Positions 1 through 10,193 of a stretch of DNA of 64,000 bases are shown here, one piece after another. Within the stretch, counting starts at the first letter, position 1, and each line of letters begins with the position of its first letter. Below the pieces are notes generated by a model, which ran no database searches, had not been told where the DNA came from, and saw only the letters and a list, made by a program, of their open reading frames with translations. The translations under genes and the position numbers were made by a program. The stretch is from Azadirachta indica (lineage: Eukaryota; Streptophyta; Magnoliopsida; Sapindales; Meliaceae), in NCBI GenBank assembly GCA_022749755.1, contig CM040444.1, positions 2,737,795-2,801,794 on the forward strand, read 5' to 3'.

Positions 1-879
1 ATTTTCCCTTTTTTTTTCAATCTCAAATTTCATTTTGTAGCCCCATTTTTTTTACTACACTTTCATAATCAACCTTAGCATTCCTCCCTTTTTTTTCTCT
101 TAGTGCAACACATTGATAAAACATTATAACACCAAGCACTACTTCAAGAAATAATAACCCCCAAACCTATTACAAGGCACATATCCAATCAACTCATTTA
201 TGGCTCGAAGAATTGAATAAAAATAAGGATATTGGATACTTGATTTTGATTGGTTTTAAGAAAGAAAAAGAATATATTGAGGCTCAAAATGGTTACTAAG
301 GAAGAATATACATTAGGTAAGTAAGAAAGGTGCAAACAATTCAAATAAGGCTTAGAATCACTTCATATGTATCATAGAATCAGTATTACAATCAAAGCAT
401 GAATAATTAAGTTAATTAACCAAAACAAAGTATAATGAGATCATCTGAAAGAAAAGATGACAAGAAAATATAGAGTAGTAATAAACACTCAGAATAGAAG
501 CTTCAGGGCTCAAAATCTCACAATTAGGGTTTTATGAGTCTACACTATCTTGCACATTATCCTCTAATTATGTGATTTCATCAAATTAAGATTCAAATCA
601 ATCATGGCATAAAGTGCATATGTAGTAAAAGAATAAACAATGAAACGTAGTTAAAAAAAAAATAATAATAAAATCATGATTTTCCTTAATATCTCATCAA
701 TTCTAATTAGGCATGTACTAGTCTCATATGAAGGAATCATCACAAAAATTCAAAACAAAGAGAAAAAAGAAAAAAAATATAGAAAATTTTTTTTAAACAT
801 TTTTTTTTTCAAATTTTTAGTTTTTATGACCATATAGTTTAAAACAAATACAAATATTAAAGCACACTTAAAACTTTTA
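1..879. other. AT-rich stretch without a gene
   Basis: I see no coding region here. The stretch is AT-rich with homopolymer runs (around 640-665 and 775-815). It lies beyond the 3' end of the minus-strand Athila-type polyprotein, where an Athila element would carry its long noncoding or env-like region and 3' LTR, so it may be the eroded end of that element. I could not recognise an LTR border. Confidence 0.4.
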
Positions 880-887
880 AACACACT

Positions 888-932
888 AAAACCCCACCCC
901 CAAACTTATACTAAACATTGTCCTCAATGTTT
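888..932 (-). other. Athila-type post-pol signature and purine tract
   Basis: On the minus strand this reads ACATTGAGGACAATGT (915-930), followed by a G-rich tract, the complement of ccccaccccc (892-901). From memory of the family, a motif of this kind directly downstream of the polyprotein marks Athila-lineage Ty3/gypsy elements. Its position, about 80 bases past the polyprotein tail, fits. It supports assigning the minus-strand pol relic to Athila rather than Tat. I have no alignment to confirm it. Confidence 0.5.
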
Positions 933-1009
933 AAAATATAGTTTAAGTTAGGAAAGCATTAATGAGACAAATAGAAAAGAAGTTAAACAAAAAAGAAAAG
1001 GATAAGATA

Positions 1010-1640
1010 CTACCAAACATGAATGGGTTGCCTCCCACCAAGCGCTTTCTTTAATGTCATAGCAAGACGTTGCTTTTCTTGTTGAGGGTTGAACAATTCA
1101 ATGCATTCAACCTCTCTCTTGTTCTGGACTCCTTTTAAATAGGGCTTCACACGACGTCCATGTACTTTAAATGTTGTTTGAGTTTTTGGATTTAATAATT
1201 CTACCACTTCATGAGGAAACAGTCTACACCATTTTCACTTTCTGAAAACAATTTAAGACGAGAGTTAAACAAAAGAACATTTATTCTAAGATTAAGAGAT
1301 TTATGATTAGGCCTTTGTCGTGATAACGCTTAGTGCGTTCATTGTAAATTTTTGCATTCTCGTAGGCTTTATCCCAAATCTCTTCTACCTCATTAAGTTT
1401 AGGTAAACGCTTCTTTTCTGCCATTTTCATGTCCATGTTCAGCTCCTTAATTGCCTAATATGCCTTGTGTTCAAGCTCTACGGGTAAGTGGCATGCCTTT
1501 CCAAAAATTAACCGATATGGGCTTATACCAATAGGTGTCTTGTACGCTGTGCGATATGCCCACAATGCATCATTCAACTTAGCCGCCCAATCTTTCCTTA
1601 AAGTTTGTACTGTCCTTTCCAAAATTCCCTTGATTTGGCA
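1010..1640 (-). pseudogene. Integrase C-terminal part and polyprotein tail (Athila-like)
   Basis: The minus strand reads through integrase landmarks: an ILERTV segment where the third catalytic acid (Glu) of the DDE core is expected, then [15 protein letters not shown], then [16 protein letters not shown] followed by a stop where Trp is usual. After that come KELNMDM and YHDKG. The tail (1207-1010) contains FKVHGRRVKPYL, typical of the end of gypsy polyproteins. It continues the integrase core encoded just upstream at 1645-2181, with frame breaks. Expression as part of a functional polyprotein is unlikely. Confidence 0.8.
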
Positions 1641-1644
1641 ATTA

Positions 1645-2181
1645 CTAACACCTTAACTTGGCCCGAAGTTTGTGGATGGTATGGAGTTGCCACCTTATGG
1701 AGATGCTTTGTAACCCGTCAAAGAGTTTGTTACAAAAATGACTTCCTCTATCACTGATTATGGCCCTTGGCGTCCCAAACCTGCTAAATATCACATCTTT
1801 AAAAAATTTCACAACATAATTAGCAACGTTAGTTTGGGTTAGTATAGTAGCTTCAACCCACTTGGACACATAATTAACTGGAACTAATATGTACTGAAAA
1901 CCAAATGAAGATAGAAAAGGTCCTATGAAATCAATCCTACATACATTAAAAAGCACTACAACAAGATTGTTTGCTAAAGGCATATCATTTCTCTTACTAA
2001 TGTTACCGCTCCTTCGACATTTATCACAATGCAAACAAAAATTATGAGCATCTTTGAAGAGACTTGGCCAATAAAAACCAGATTGCAATACCTTGATGAC
2101 TAATTTCTTACCATTGAAATGACCTCCACAATGAAGCTCACGACAAAAGGTTAGAATACTCTCGTGTTCATCTTCAGGCAT
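1645..2181 (-). pseudogene. Integrase zinc finger and catalytic core fragment (Athila-like)
   Basis: This 178-codon open stretch begins with PEDEHESIL. It carries the HHCC zinc-binding pattern (His in ELHCGGHF, Cys pair in CLHCDKC), followed by the first catalytic Asp in RIDFIGPF and the second in ISDRGSHF. That is the integrase of Ty3/gypsy elements, which inserts the cDNA into the host genome. The frame ends near the expected third acidic residue, and the remainder continues in another frame downstream on the minus strand. Confidence 0.88.
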
Positions 2182-2254
2182 ACATCGACGAATGATTTAA
2201 TCTTGACTAAGCTTGAACAAATATGGCTTATCCTAAAAATAATGCTTGCAAGAA

Positions 2255-3025
2255 TGACATAAGAGTGTCCAAACATCAAGAGCATAACTTAAGTGCCAAT
2301 AAGTTGAAGAAGATTACTCTAATTTACTAAGTTGTGACGATATTGTCAGAGAGATAATTTCGAAAATTAAACTATATTCACTAAAGTAATATGTCAGAAA
2401 GAGGTTAGTATCAATGGAAAGGTAAGCTTTTTATAGAATTTTACGGTTTAGCATTTAGAGTTTTCTAGAGAAAGTTATGACAAGTTTTTCGCAACATGTT
2501 CATTTTCAAGACATAATCTGAATGTACAGATTTTAAAGATTTTTTAGCTTTAAATTCAATGTGTTTTATTTAATTTATAGACGATAGAAAAAATTTGGTG
2601 AGTTGTAATTCAAAATCTTACCTGTTTGGGTTTATTTTCAAAGAGTCTTAAATGTTTGTATTCATTTGTCAAAGTTAGGTAATGGTTGTTGGCTTAACCA
2701 TTGAAATTTCTAATTGGTGTTGGTCTAACCTTTGACATTTTTTTCCTTGTAAAAGCCTATTTAAAGGCTTCAAGGATATAGTATTGAAATAAAGTTATTT
2801 TAAGTTGAGTTGAATAAAATTTTGATATTCTATACTCCGTATCTCTTGTGGAGAACTTTCATAGAGTGGTGAGTGTTCTTTTCAATTCTACAACCTTTGG
2901 CAGTAATTTAGGGTAGTGTTTCTGTATCCCATTTGTTGTGAAACTTAGGAGAAGAGCTTATTTCAACCTTTATTTAGTAAAAACCTAAATCCTCATACAA
3001 ACCTCTATTTTTCGGTATCAAAGAG
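2255..3025. repeat. Probable LTR-like insertion splitting the Athila pol
   Basis: On the minus strand the gypsy sequence runs up to KEKKRFLLSL (near 3025) and resumes with KHYF-stop-DKPYLFK (near 2250). These two pieces are adjacent in intact elements. The roughly 770 bases between them have no pol similarity. On the plus strand the insert looks like a copia LTR: a tatttaaaggc promoter-like region, and near its right end cggtatcaaagag, which resembles the initiator-Met tRNA primer site (tggtatcagagc). I found no convincing target-site duplication, so the borders are approximate. Confidence 0.4.
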
Positions 3026-3137
3026 ACAATAAAAATCTCTTCTTTTCCTTAAAAGTCAAGTTAGGTCACATCACACCACAAGTGAAATAATTTACAATAT
3101 CAGCATACCATGGTTCATGACCTAAAGAAAACAAGTG

Positions 3138-3518
3138 TTAATGAGGAAAAGTTTCAACAATCGGTTGTTTCTCCTTGTGTTCATACGTGTCAAAATCTGA
3201 AAGTAACCTAGAAAAATGATTAGCAACAACATTCTCACTAACTTTCTTATCCCTTATTTCTAGGTCAAATTCTTGCAAAAGCAACACCCACAAAATCAGT
3301 CTTGGCTTTGCATTTGGTTTGGTTAATAAATATTTTAATGCCGCATGATCCGAATGCACAATGACTTTAGATTCTACCAAGTATGACATAAATTTATCTA
3401 ATGCAAACACTACAGCCAAAAACTCTTTTCCAGTGGTGGAATAATTTAGTTGAGCATCACTGAGTGTTCTACTAGCATAATAAATAACATGCAAATGCTT
3501 CTCTACTTTCTGCCCCAA
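3138..3518 (-). pseudogene. RNase H domain fragment of Ty3/gypsy pol
   Basis: The minus strand encodes [20 protein letters not shown], then [18 protein letters not shown] and [12 protein letters not shown]. These are the conserved blocks of gypsy RNase H, including the catalytic Glu (KEFLAVV) and Asp (HSDHAALK). The domain degrades the RNA template during reverse transcription. The segment follows the RT C-terminus at 3576-3857 and ends with NHFSRLL, the usual boundary before integrase. It is a relic because the surrounding polyprotein is broken. Confidence 0.85.
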
Positions 3519-3575
3519 AACGCCTCTATAGCATAATCGGATATATCACACATAATCTCGAAGGGTAACAACCAA

Positions 3576-3857
3576 TTAGGTGCCATGATAATAGGTGTTG
3601 ATGTTAATTTTTTCTTTCGAAGAATTGAAGGCAGTAAGGCAATCTTCATTAAAATCAAAAGGAATATCTTTAGACAATAAATTACATAATGGACGACTTA
3701 TTTTAGATAAATCTTTAATAAATCGTCTATAAAATCTTACATGTCCTAAGAAACTCCTAATTCCCTTAACGGAAGTAGGTGGTGGCAATTTAGCAATCAA
3801 ATCAATTTTCGCCTTATCAACTTCAATGCCTCTACTAGAAATAACATGCCCTAGCAC
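3576..3857 (-). pseudogene. Reverse transcriptase C-terminal fragment (Ty3/gypsy)
   Basis: It reads LGHVISSRGIEVDKAKIDLI, followed by PPTSVKGIRSFLGHVRFYRRFI and SRPLCNLL. These are the conserved thumb and connection blocks of gypsy RT. The catalytic YxDD region would lie upstream, inside or beyond the N gap. The end degenerates at NINTYYHGT. Confidence 0.85.
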
Positions 3858-3889
3858 AATACCTTACTGCACCATAAAATGACTTTTTT

Positions 3890-3989
3890 NNNNNNNNNNN
3901 NNNNNNNNNNNNNNNNNNNNNNNNNNNNNNNNNNNNNNNNNNNNNNNNNNNNNNNNNNNNNNNNNNNNNNNNNNNNNNNNNNNNNNNNN
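3890..3989. other. Assembly gap of exactly 100 N
   Basis: One hundred consecutive N, the conventional size for a gap of unknown length. It separates a minus-strand Athila relic from sequence leading into a plus-strand Tat relic, so the junction of these two elements is not observed. Confidence 0.99.
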
Positions 3990-5139
3990 TTTTTTAAAGA
4001 TTATGTAACTTATTCAATGCAGAAGTAGCGGCAATAAAGAATTGCATAGACACTGTGACTTTGACTACCATTATGGTAGGTTTACGACCTAGAAGGTTCT
4101 ATTTGTGGTTAGGGAAGAATACATTAACAACGTTTACTAATTTGCTTTGTAAAGAATAGAAGTACTGCAACACAAACAAATTGACCAACATAAAGAAGCC
4201 AGTTAATGAAGACCTCATAAGACCAAAGAGAAGAAAAAGAGAAAGGAGTTAGAAGACACACAAGGTCTACGCGAGCGTGCTAAAGGGCTAAGAGTTCTAG
4301 AGAGTAAGTTTTCAAAGTACACACCTACAAATATATTAAAGGAATAGCTACTCACACATATTTGAGAATTAGATTTACTTAGGAGACTTAAGGGAATATA
4401 GATAACGCTAAACAATAGAGACTGAACCAAGTATTACATGTACCACAGAGACTATAACCATAACACAGAAGATTGTTTCAACTTAAAGAATAAATAGAGT
4501 CCTTGATTCAAAGAGGGTATTTGAAAGAGTTTATGGGCCAAGGGAGTAAAAGTGTCGACCACCCCTAAAAGAGCAATAGAGACCCTAAGGGTGCTAATAG
4601 GGAAGAGGCTATTAAAATGCCTATAAAGACTATCCTTAGTGGTCCAATTAATGGAGAGATTAGAATAAGTCACGAAAGGCCATGCTAAAGATGCGAGAAA
4701 AAATCTGGGAGCATTATTAGCCAACTTGGCACATTGACCTTTAAAAGTTGGTAAAATTGCGTAATGTCTTATCACATTTTTAAACAAAGAAGTAAGAGGG
4801 TTACATCATCTATATGATAATATCTTGGTGTCTTATTGACTATAGCCAATCAAAAAATATATTAAGTTTAATTAATAATGGAAGTGCAATTGAATCCTCT
4901 ATGCATCCGTATTTGATAAATTAAGGATAAGAAGGGATAAATTAAAACCTGTTCAGACACTATTGATTGGATTTAAAGAAAGTGTGTGATCTAGAGGGTA
5001 GTATAAACCTAACAAAAACAATAGGGCAAATAATGTATAAGACCACCAAGTTAGCGAACTTTCTTAAGAAGAGTTTTATTGAATACCATTAGTATAAAAT
5101 ACCATCCTAAGAAGAGTTTTATTGAATCTTTTCGTGCAG
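3990..5139. other. Unassigned sequence upstream of the Tat-like pol
   Basis: There is no reading frame I can identify. By position it should hold the gag-protease part of the plus-strand Tat-like element, but it is full of stops. A 20-base segment (taagaagagttttattgaat) occurs twice, near 5064 and 5105, a small local duplication. Open frames on the minus strand here have no recognisable motifs. Confidence 0.4.
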
Positions 5140-5149
5140 TAACATCAAC

Positions 5150-5990
5150 CTATCACTTAATGATGAATTTTTAGATTGAGGCAGGAGTTGGATTCCTCGC
5201 CACATACCAAAGATTGGTAAATAAGATGTTTGTTACTCAGATTGTGAGAAACATGTACTTAAAAGAAACATTTAAATTCTTGAGAAAGTATAAGATGAAG
5301 TTGAATTCAAGCAAATGTGCATTTGGATTTTCATCTTAGAAGTTCTTAGGATTTATGGTCAGTGAACAAGGAATCGAAGCAAACCTAGAGAAGATTTAAA
5401 TCCTCATAGACATGCAGTCTTCTAAGACATTGAATGATGTTTAGAGGCTCACAAGAATAGTTGTTGCACTGAACAGATTAATATCACGAGTAACTGATAA
5501 GTGCTTTCCTTTCTTCAAAGCATTATGAGGAGGGAAGAAGATGGAATAGACACAAAAGTATAAACGAGTACTCCAACAACTCAAGAAGTATATAGGAAGC
5601 CCTTTTACCTTCTTTAAACCTGTGCTTAGAGAAGAACATTTTTTATACTTAGCAGTTTCATATTTGGTAGTAAATTCTATATTAGTTAGGGAAGAGAACA
5701 AAGTGTAAAGAGCTATGTACTATGTCAACCACGTACTCCATGAAGCTAAGACAAGGTATCCTGTAATAGAGAAAGTAATGTTGGCATTGGTTGTTTCAAC
5801 TAGGAGATTAAGGCCTTATTTCCATACTCACATGATAATGGTACTCATCATCCAACCACTAAGGTCGATCTTGGAAAGACCAGAGGTGTCTTAAAGATCA
5901 AGGAAGTGGGCAATTGAGTTAGGAAAACATGATATTCAATATAGACTAATAACAACTATTAAAGGGCAAGTAACAATCGACTTTATTGTA
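5150..5990 (+). pseudogene. RT and first RNase H remnant (Tat-like)
   Basis: Conserved blocks can be followed across several stops: AGATYQRLVNKMF, then FLRKYKMKLNSSKCAFG, KFLGFMVSEQGIEAN, and further on AKTRYPVIEKVMLALV and RRLRPYFHTHMI, ending in ERPEVS and KWAIELGKHDIQY. The catalytic YVDD block is not recognisable. TAG codons at 5337 and 5442 fall where Gln is usual in this family. Confidence 0.75.
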
Positions 5991-5993
5991 AAG

Positions 5994-6257
5994 TTGAGTT
6001 ATACCTCAGCAAGAATAGAAAATCTTAAAGGAAAAATATTACCAACATGGACCTTGTACGTGGATGGTTTATCCAACAAACATAGAAGTGGAGCAGGGCT
6101 AATCTTGGTAACACTCAAGTTAGTTGAAGTCTATTTTACTTTGAGGTTTGGATTCAAAGCTTCAAATAATGATGCCGAGTATAAAGCTTTGTTTGTAAGG
6201 TTAAGGCTGAGCTGGATATTAAGAGCAAATAGGCTTGAAATCTTCAGTAACTCTTAG
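5994..6257 (+). pseudogene. Second (archaeal-type) RNase H fragment of a Tat element
   Basis: This open stretch contains WTLYVDGLSNKHRSGAGLIL and FGFKASNNDAEYKALFVRLR. The DG, the following Glu/Asp (NDAEYKAL) and the spacing fit the extra RNase H domain that Tat-lineage gypsy elements carry after their own RNase H. It stops at SNS-stop, where the family usually has SDSQL; the frame continues beyond as LIVEQV. Confidence 0.8.
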
Positions 6258-6589
6258 CTTATAGTAGAACAAGTTATGTTTAAGTACTAAGCCAAGAAGA
6301 ACAAAATAGTAGCTTACTTAAAGAAAGTCAAAGAATTACTCAGAGAATTTAAGGAATATAGAATAACATAGGTTTTTAAAAAAGAAAACAACAAGGTAAA
6401 CATATTAACAAAGTTGCATCAAGTTTAGATAGTGATCTAACCAAGCTGGTCTTGCTTTAATTCTTGTAAAAGATTAGCATCCACCACTCAGGAGAGGAGG
6501 AAGTTAGCCATGTATTTGTTGTTCCAAGTTAAATGGACTCTATCATTAGGTACTTAAGAAATGGAAGCTTATTGGAGGACAAGTATAAA

Positions 6590-7445
6590 GCTAGGAAAGT
6601 GAGATTAAGATTCGCACAATATGTAATGCTAGAAGATGTGCTTTACAAAAACGGTTCTCCATACCTTATCTAAGTTGTCTATGTCTTGATGAAGCTGAGT
6701 ATGTTATAAGAGAAGTACATGAAAGAATTTATGGGAATCACTTAAGCACTAGGTCCCTCGCATATAAGGTTGTTGAGCAAGGATACTACTAGCCTACTAT
6801 CTAAGATGATGCATGAAGATTTGTGACGCATTGTGATAAGTGTTAGAGGTTCGTAGTGATACCATGACAACCTCTAGAGCATCTTACTATAATTGTCAGT
6901 CCTTGGACTTTTTCCTAATTAGCAGTAGAAATAATTGGTCCTATGCTAACAGGCAAAAGGTAAATAAAGTATAGGGTCGAAGGAGTAGACTATTTCACAA
7001 AATGGGTAGAATCATAGGCCCTAACCTAGATTTTAAAGCGTAAAACCACGAGATTTATACAAAAGTTAATCATATGTATGTTTGGGATTCTACATGCAAT
7101 ATTAACAGACAACGAAAGACAGTTTGATGACCGAAGATTTTGAGAATTATGCCACCGACTCACTATTAGAAATTCCTTTTTAGCACTCGCTCACCCTTAA
7201 GCAAACGGATAGGTTGAAGCTATCAATAAAATAATCAAACATCACTTAAGGACAAGAATGGAGAAGTTAAAAGTTGCATAGGCAGAAGAGCTACCATTTG
7301 TTTTGTGGACCTATAGAACTCCTCGTAATAGCACCATAGGAGAAACCTTTTATTCTTTGGCATTTGGATTAGAAGCAGTAGTTATAGTGAAAATTGGTAT
7401 ACCTTCATATGGGGTACACCATTTCATACTAAAAGAGAACTGAGA
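6590..7445 (+). pseudogene. Integrase core remnant (Tat-like)
   Basis: Pieces recognisable across stops are YVMLEDVLYKNG and later GVDYFTKWVE-like text near 6990. Next come a LTDNERQFDD-like block near 7110 (second catalytic Asp) and ANG-stop-VEAINK near 7205, where the stop (TAG at 7210) replaces Gln. ELPFVLWTYRTPRNST and FYSLAFGLEAV follow near 7290-7380. This is integrase of a gypsy element, broken by many stops and small indels. Confidence 0.72.
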
Positions 7446-7649
7446 AATATTTACCATATGAAAATAGGGAAAAAAAAAAACTCTTTGTCTAAAGAAATGC
7501 ATTGAGAAAAGGCAAATGTATAGAACCTTTCAATGAGACTTAATTGAAGTTTCTTCAGAATGCCTGTTTGGACCAAAGCAAGGAAAATGTATACAGAATA
7601 GCCATAACGTAAAATGAAAATGTTTTTTTTTGTGTTGAACCAATAGCAA

Positions 7650-7892
7650 TTGGCCGTCAATTTAGACTTTATAGAGGAAAAAAGAGAATCCGCCAAGTTT
7701 AGATTAATAACGTATCAACAAAAAGTGGCTCAGTATTATCATTCAAGGGTCAAACATAGAAGGTTTCAAGTAGGAGATCTCATTCTCTACAAGGTCTTCC
7801 AAAACACTAAAGATCCAAGTGTTGATGTTCTAGGACTAAATTGGAAAGGACCTTACAAGGTTGCAAAAGTGGTCTGTCTTGGAATATATTAG
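7650..7892 (+). pseudogene. Integrase C-terminal fragment (Tat-like)
   Basis: The plus strand encodes LDFIEEKRESAKFRLITYQQ, then VAQYYHSRVKHRRFQVGDLI and LNWKGPYKVAKV. This is the typical end of a Tat/gypsy integrase, with the basic linker and the GDL-VL and GPY motifs. After a stop, LDDLNKDRLAH continues. It is the last recognisable pol segment before the tandem repeats downstream. Confidence 0.82.
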
Positions 7893-8089
7893 CTCGATGA
7901 CTTGAATAAGGATAGGCTTGCTCACCTTGGAATGTTGAGCATTTGAGGGTTTGCCGCCATTAGGAAGCATAAATAAGGCTTTTCTAAAACCAGTAGGTTT
8001 TTCTGTTGTTGGTTAGCAACATGTAACAAACCTATTAATTTTATTAGTAAAGTCTTATCAAAATTATAATTTATTGGAAAAGGAGAATG

Positions 8090-8612
8090 TATGGTATTAG
8101 CCTTGCAAAGATGAGGAGACCAAAAGTTAGCAAGCACTAGAGGTGGTGCACAAATGGTACTAGCCTTTCAGAGGTTAGGAAACTAAGAGTCAACAAGCAC
8201 TTGAGATGGTTTGCAAATGGTACCAACCCCAAGAGGTTAGAAGACCACGAACAGGCAAATGCCTAAGATGATGTATATTTTGTACTAGCCTTTTAAAGGT
8301 TACGAGACCAAGAGTTTGTAAGCACGTGAGTTGGTGCATAAATGGCACTAGTCTCCCAGAGGTTAGGAGACCAAGAGTTAGTAAGCACCTGAGGCAGTCC
8401 ACAGATGATACTATTATCTTAAGGGTAAAAGACCAAGAGCAGGCAAGCACCTAAGATAGTGTACAAATGGTACTAGCCTACTACAGATTAAGAGGCCAAG
8501 AGCATGTGAGAACCTGAGATGCTATATAAATGGTAGTAGCCTACCAGAGGTTAGGAAAACAAGCAAGAAAATAATGTGCATAGGGTATTAGCCTTCTAGA
8601 GGTTAGTAACAC
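8090..8612 (+). repeat. Tandem repeat, about nine copies of 62-63 bp
   Basis: Degenerate units start with (a)tggtactagcc near 8092, 8155, 8217, 8278, 8342, 8405, 8467, 8529 and 8582. Each continues with agaggttagga, gaccaagag, gcaagcacctgag and ggtgcaaaatgg-like text. The array lies just downstream of the Tat-like integrase, where Tat/Ogre elements are known to have hypervariable tandem repeats between pol and the 3' LTR. It is therefore probably part of that element rather than an independent satellite. Confidence 0.85.
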
Positions 8613-9069
8613 CAAGAGGAAAAACTAGTTGAGAAAATGCAAAGATAATGCTAACTGAGAAGACCAAGAAAATATCTATGCATGATGCTAATCGCTTCCT
8701 AGGAGGTCGTAAAGTCAAGGTCGCTCCCAAACACTTAATATGTTCGAGTTTAGAAGTTAGCAAGCAAGAGTGCCTCTTAGGAAGTAAGTAGCTAGGATGA
8801 CTTCCTTGGAGCTTAGCAAGTTAAATTTGTCTCCTAGAAGACTAATGAGTCAAAGTTAAAGTGTTGGAATATACTTTTGCTATTAGAAAGAAAGAAGAAA
8901 AGTAAAATTCAAGACAACAACATCTTTATTGAAAAAGAAATTATCGTGCACTAATACAAAGTTCAAAATTCAGTCTTGATTGTCGTAGAAAAAAAAAAAG
9001 TATAGGTGTGAAGTGCTAATAAATGAAAAAACAAGTGAGAAACTAGATAGAAATCTAGAGCTATTTGAT
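8613..9069. other. Noncoding continuation of the Tat-like element
   Basis: No gene is visible. Between 8690 and 8830 the phrases tcctaggaggt, cctcttaggaagt and ctcctagaagact recur around gttagcaag, suggesting a second, more decayed repeat with a longer period. From 8880 the sequence becomes A-rich. Confidence 0.4.
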
Positions 9070-9720
9070 TTTAAAGAGCTGTAGGACCAGCTTCATCAGT
9101 TTCATCATCCTCGTCTTCAGGAAAACAAAAGTCTAGTGCAAGGCAATTTTTCTCGCCAATGTCTTAGCTTGACCTACCCTTTCCAATAATCATCACCCAC
9201 AATTCGTGTAAACTCTGGAGAACGCTCAACAGCTACTCTCTCCTTACTAGGCTTTTCTAACCTCCTTTTTTCAACTGAGCTCAACAACTCCTAGTCCTTA
9301 GTCTTCAACCTCAAAATCTCTGTCTTACACTGAGATAGCTCCTTCTTCATGTCAGAAATTTCCATTTCCAATTCAAATATCCTCTCTTTTGAAGCTTGGT
9401 TAGAGGCGAGCAAGGTAACTCTTTCTTCCTCAAGAGTTCTCAGCTTTCTTTTCGAAATTTGGATTGAACATAGCAATTGAAAGGTAGAAAAATGTTAGTA
9501 GAAGGGTGAGGGAACTAGTAAAGTTAAGAAGGGAAGAAATCAAACCTGGTAGGCGTGAGTTTCCATGGATGTTAGAAAATTATCCTTCAACTCCTTTACG
9601 GCTTAAGGCGGAACATAATGGGACCATTGTTCATTCACTGCAGACAGACATTCTTGGGAGCAATCTCTCTATGAGAAATGCTCAAGAAAATCAAGAAAAA
9701 TGGGGAGTGATGACTGCCTA
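9070..9720 (-). pseudogene. Antisense coiled-coil reading frame of the Tat-like element
   Basis: The core, an open frame at 9476-9291 read on the minus strand, encodes a heptad-rich segment: KRKLRTLEEERVTLLASNQA, then RIFELEMEISDMKKELSQC. After one stop it continues with LLSSVEKRRLEKPSKERVAV, and then ERSPEFTRIVGDDYW. Upstream, LSAVNEQWSHYVPP and VKELKDNFLTSMETHAYQ are in register with stops between. Such coiled-coil frames lying antisense to pol, near the 3' end, are known in Tat-lineage elements such as Grande. Their function is unknown, and this copy is broken. Assignment to the Tat element rests on position and style only. Confidence 0.55.
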
Positions 9721-9975
9721 GAAATAAAAGGAGGTGGAGCAGACCCAGGAACATCCGTAGACACAGAAGTAGGCTAGGAACTCGACGATGAAAGCTGAAG
9801 CTGAGTGATCATTAGGTGTCTACCACCTCTATGGACATTCTCAACCTCACAATCTAACCTTTTCTTCTTCCGATTATATGGATTCAATAGTGTTCACCTC
9901 TAAAAAAAAAAAAATGAAAAAATTTTTAGCTTAGTAAGGGCGCCAAGTAAAAAGGAAGGGGAAAAGGTCCCATTA

Positions 9976-10025
9976 TTCAAGTGGTAAAGAGAGATTGCTC
10001 CCAAGTGGTAAAGGGAGATTGCTTT
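9976..10025. repeat. 24 bp tandem duplication
   Basis: The phrase caagtggtaaagagagattgc is followed directly by a second copy with one change (aagggagattgc). It is a short local duplication within noncoding DNA. Confidence 0.7.
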
Positions 10026-10193
10026 ACCTTAGAGAGTGGGCAAGGAGAAATAAATCTGAACTTGAATAGATTTTCCTCCAGAGATAGAAACTTCCAACTC
10101 TTACGGCAAGAGAGTAAAGAGAGTATTTAGGCTATTTGATCTTCTTCTACTTGGCTTACTTTTATAAATGTCTTTAAAAAAGTTACTTTTTAA

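Larger units (their letters stand above)
880..3889 (-). mobile_element. Decayed Athila-like Ty3/gypsy retrotransposon, pol part
   Basis: Read on the minus strand, the order is RT C-terminus (3857-3576), RNase H (3518-3138), an interrupted spacer, integrase zinc finger and core (2181-1645), integrase C-terminal half (about 1640-1230) and the polyprotein tail (1207-1010). This is the Ty3/gypsy order RT-RH-INT. The frame is broken by only a few stops. The RT N-terminus, protease and gag are missing, because the element runs into the assembly gap at 3890. It is a dead, truncated copy. An unrelated insertion seems to split it between RNase H and integrase. Confidence 0.85.
5140..7980 (+). mobile_element. 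Decayed Tat-like Ty3/gypsy retrotransposon, pol part
   Basis: Plus-strand remnants occur in gypsy order: RT (GATYQRLVNKMF near 5205, KMKLNSSKCAFG near 5300), connection and first RNase H (5400-5990), a second RNase H-like domain (5994-6400), integrase (about 6600-7430) and integrase C-terminal domain (7650-7890). The extra RNase H with WTLYVDGLSN and ASNNDAEYKAL is the feature that separates the Tat lineage (Ogre, Retand, Grande) from Athila. In-frame stops are frequent and mostly TAG. The element is long dead. Confidence 0.82.

Noticed and set aside
4452..4787. 111-codon minus-strand open frame after the N gap
   Set aside because: No motif, no splice context, and it lies opposite the expected gag region of a plus-strand gypsy relic; most likely a chance frame.
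8090..8612. CRISPR-like array of regular repeats
   Set aside because: The units are direct tandem repeats without unique spacers, in a plant retrotransposon; not a CRISPR.
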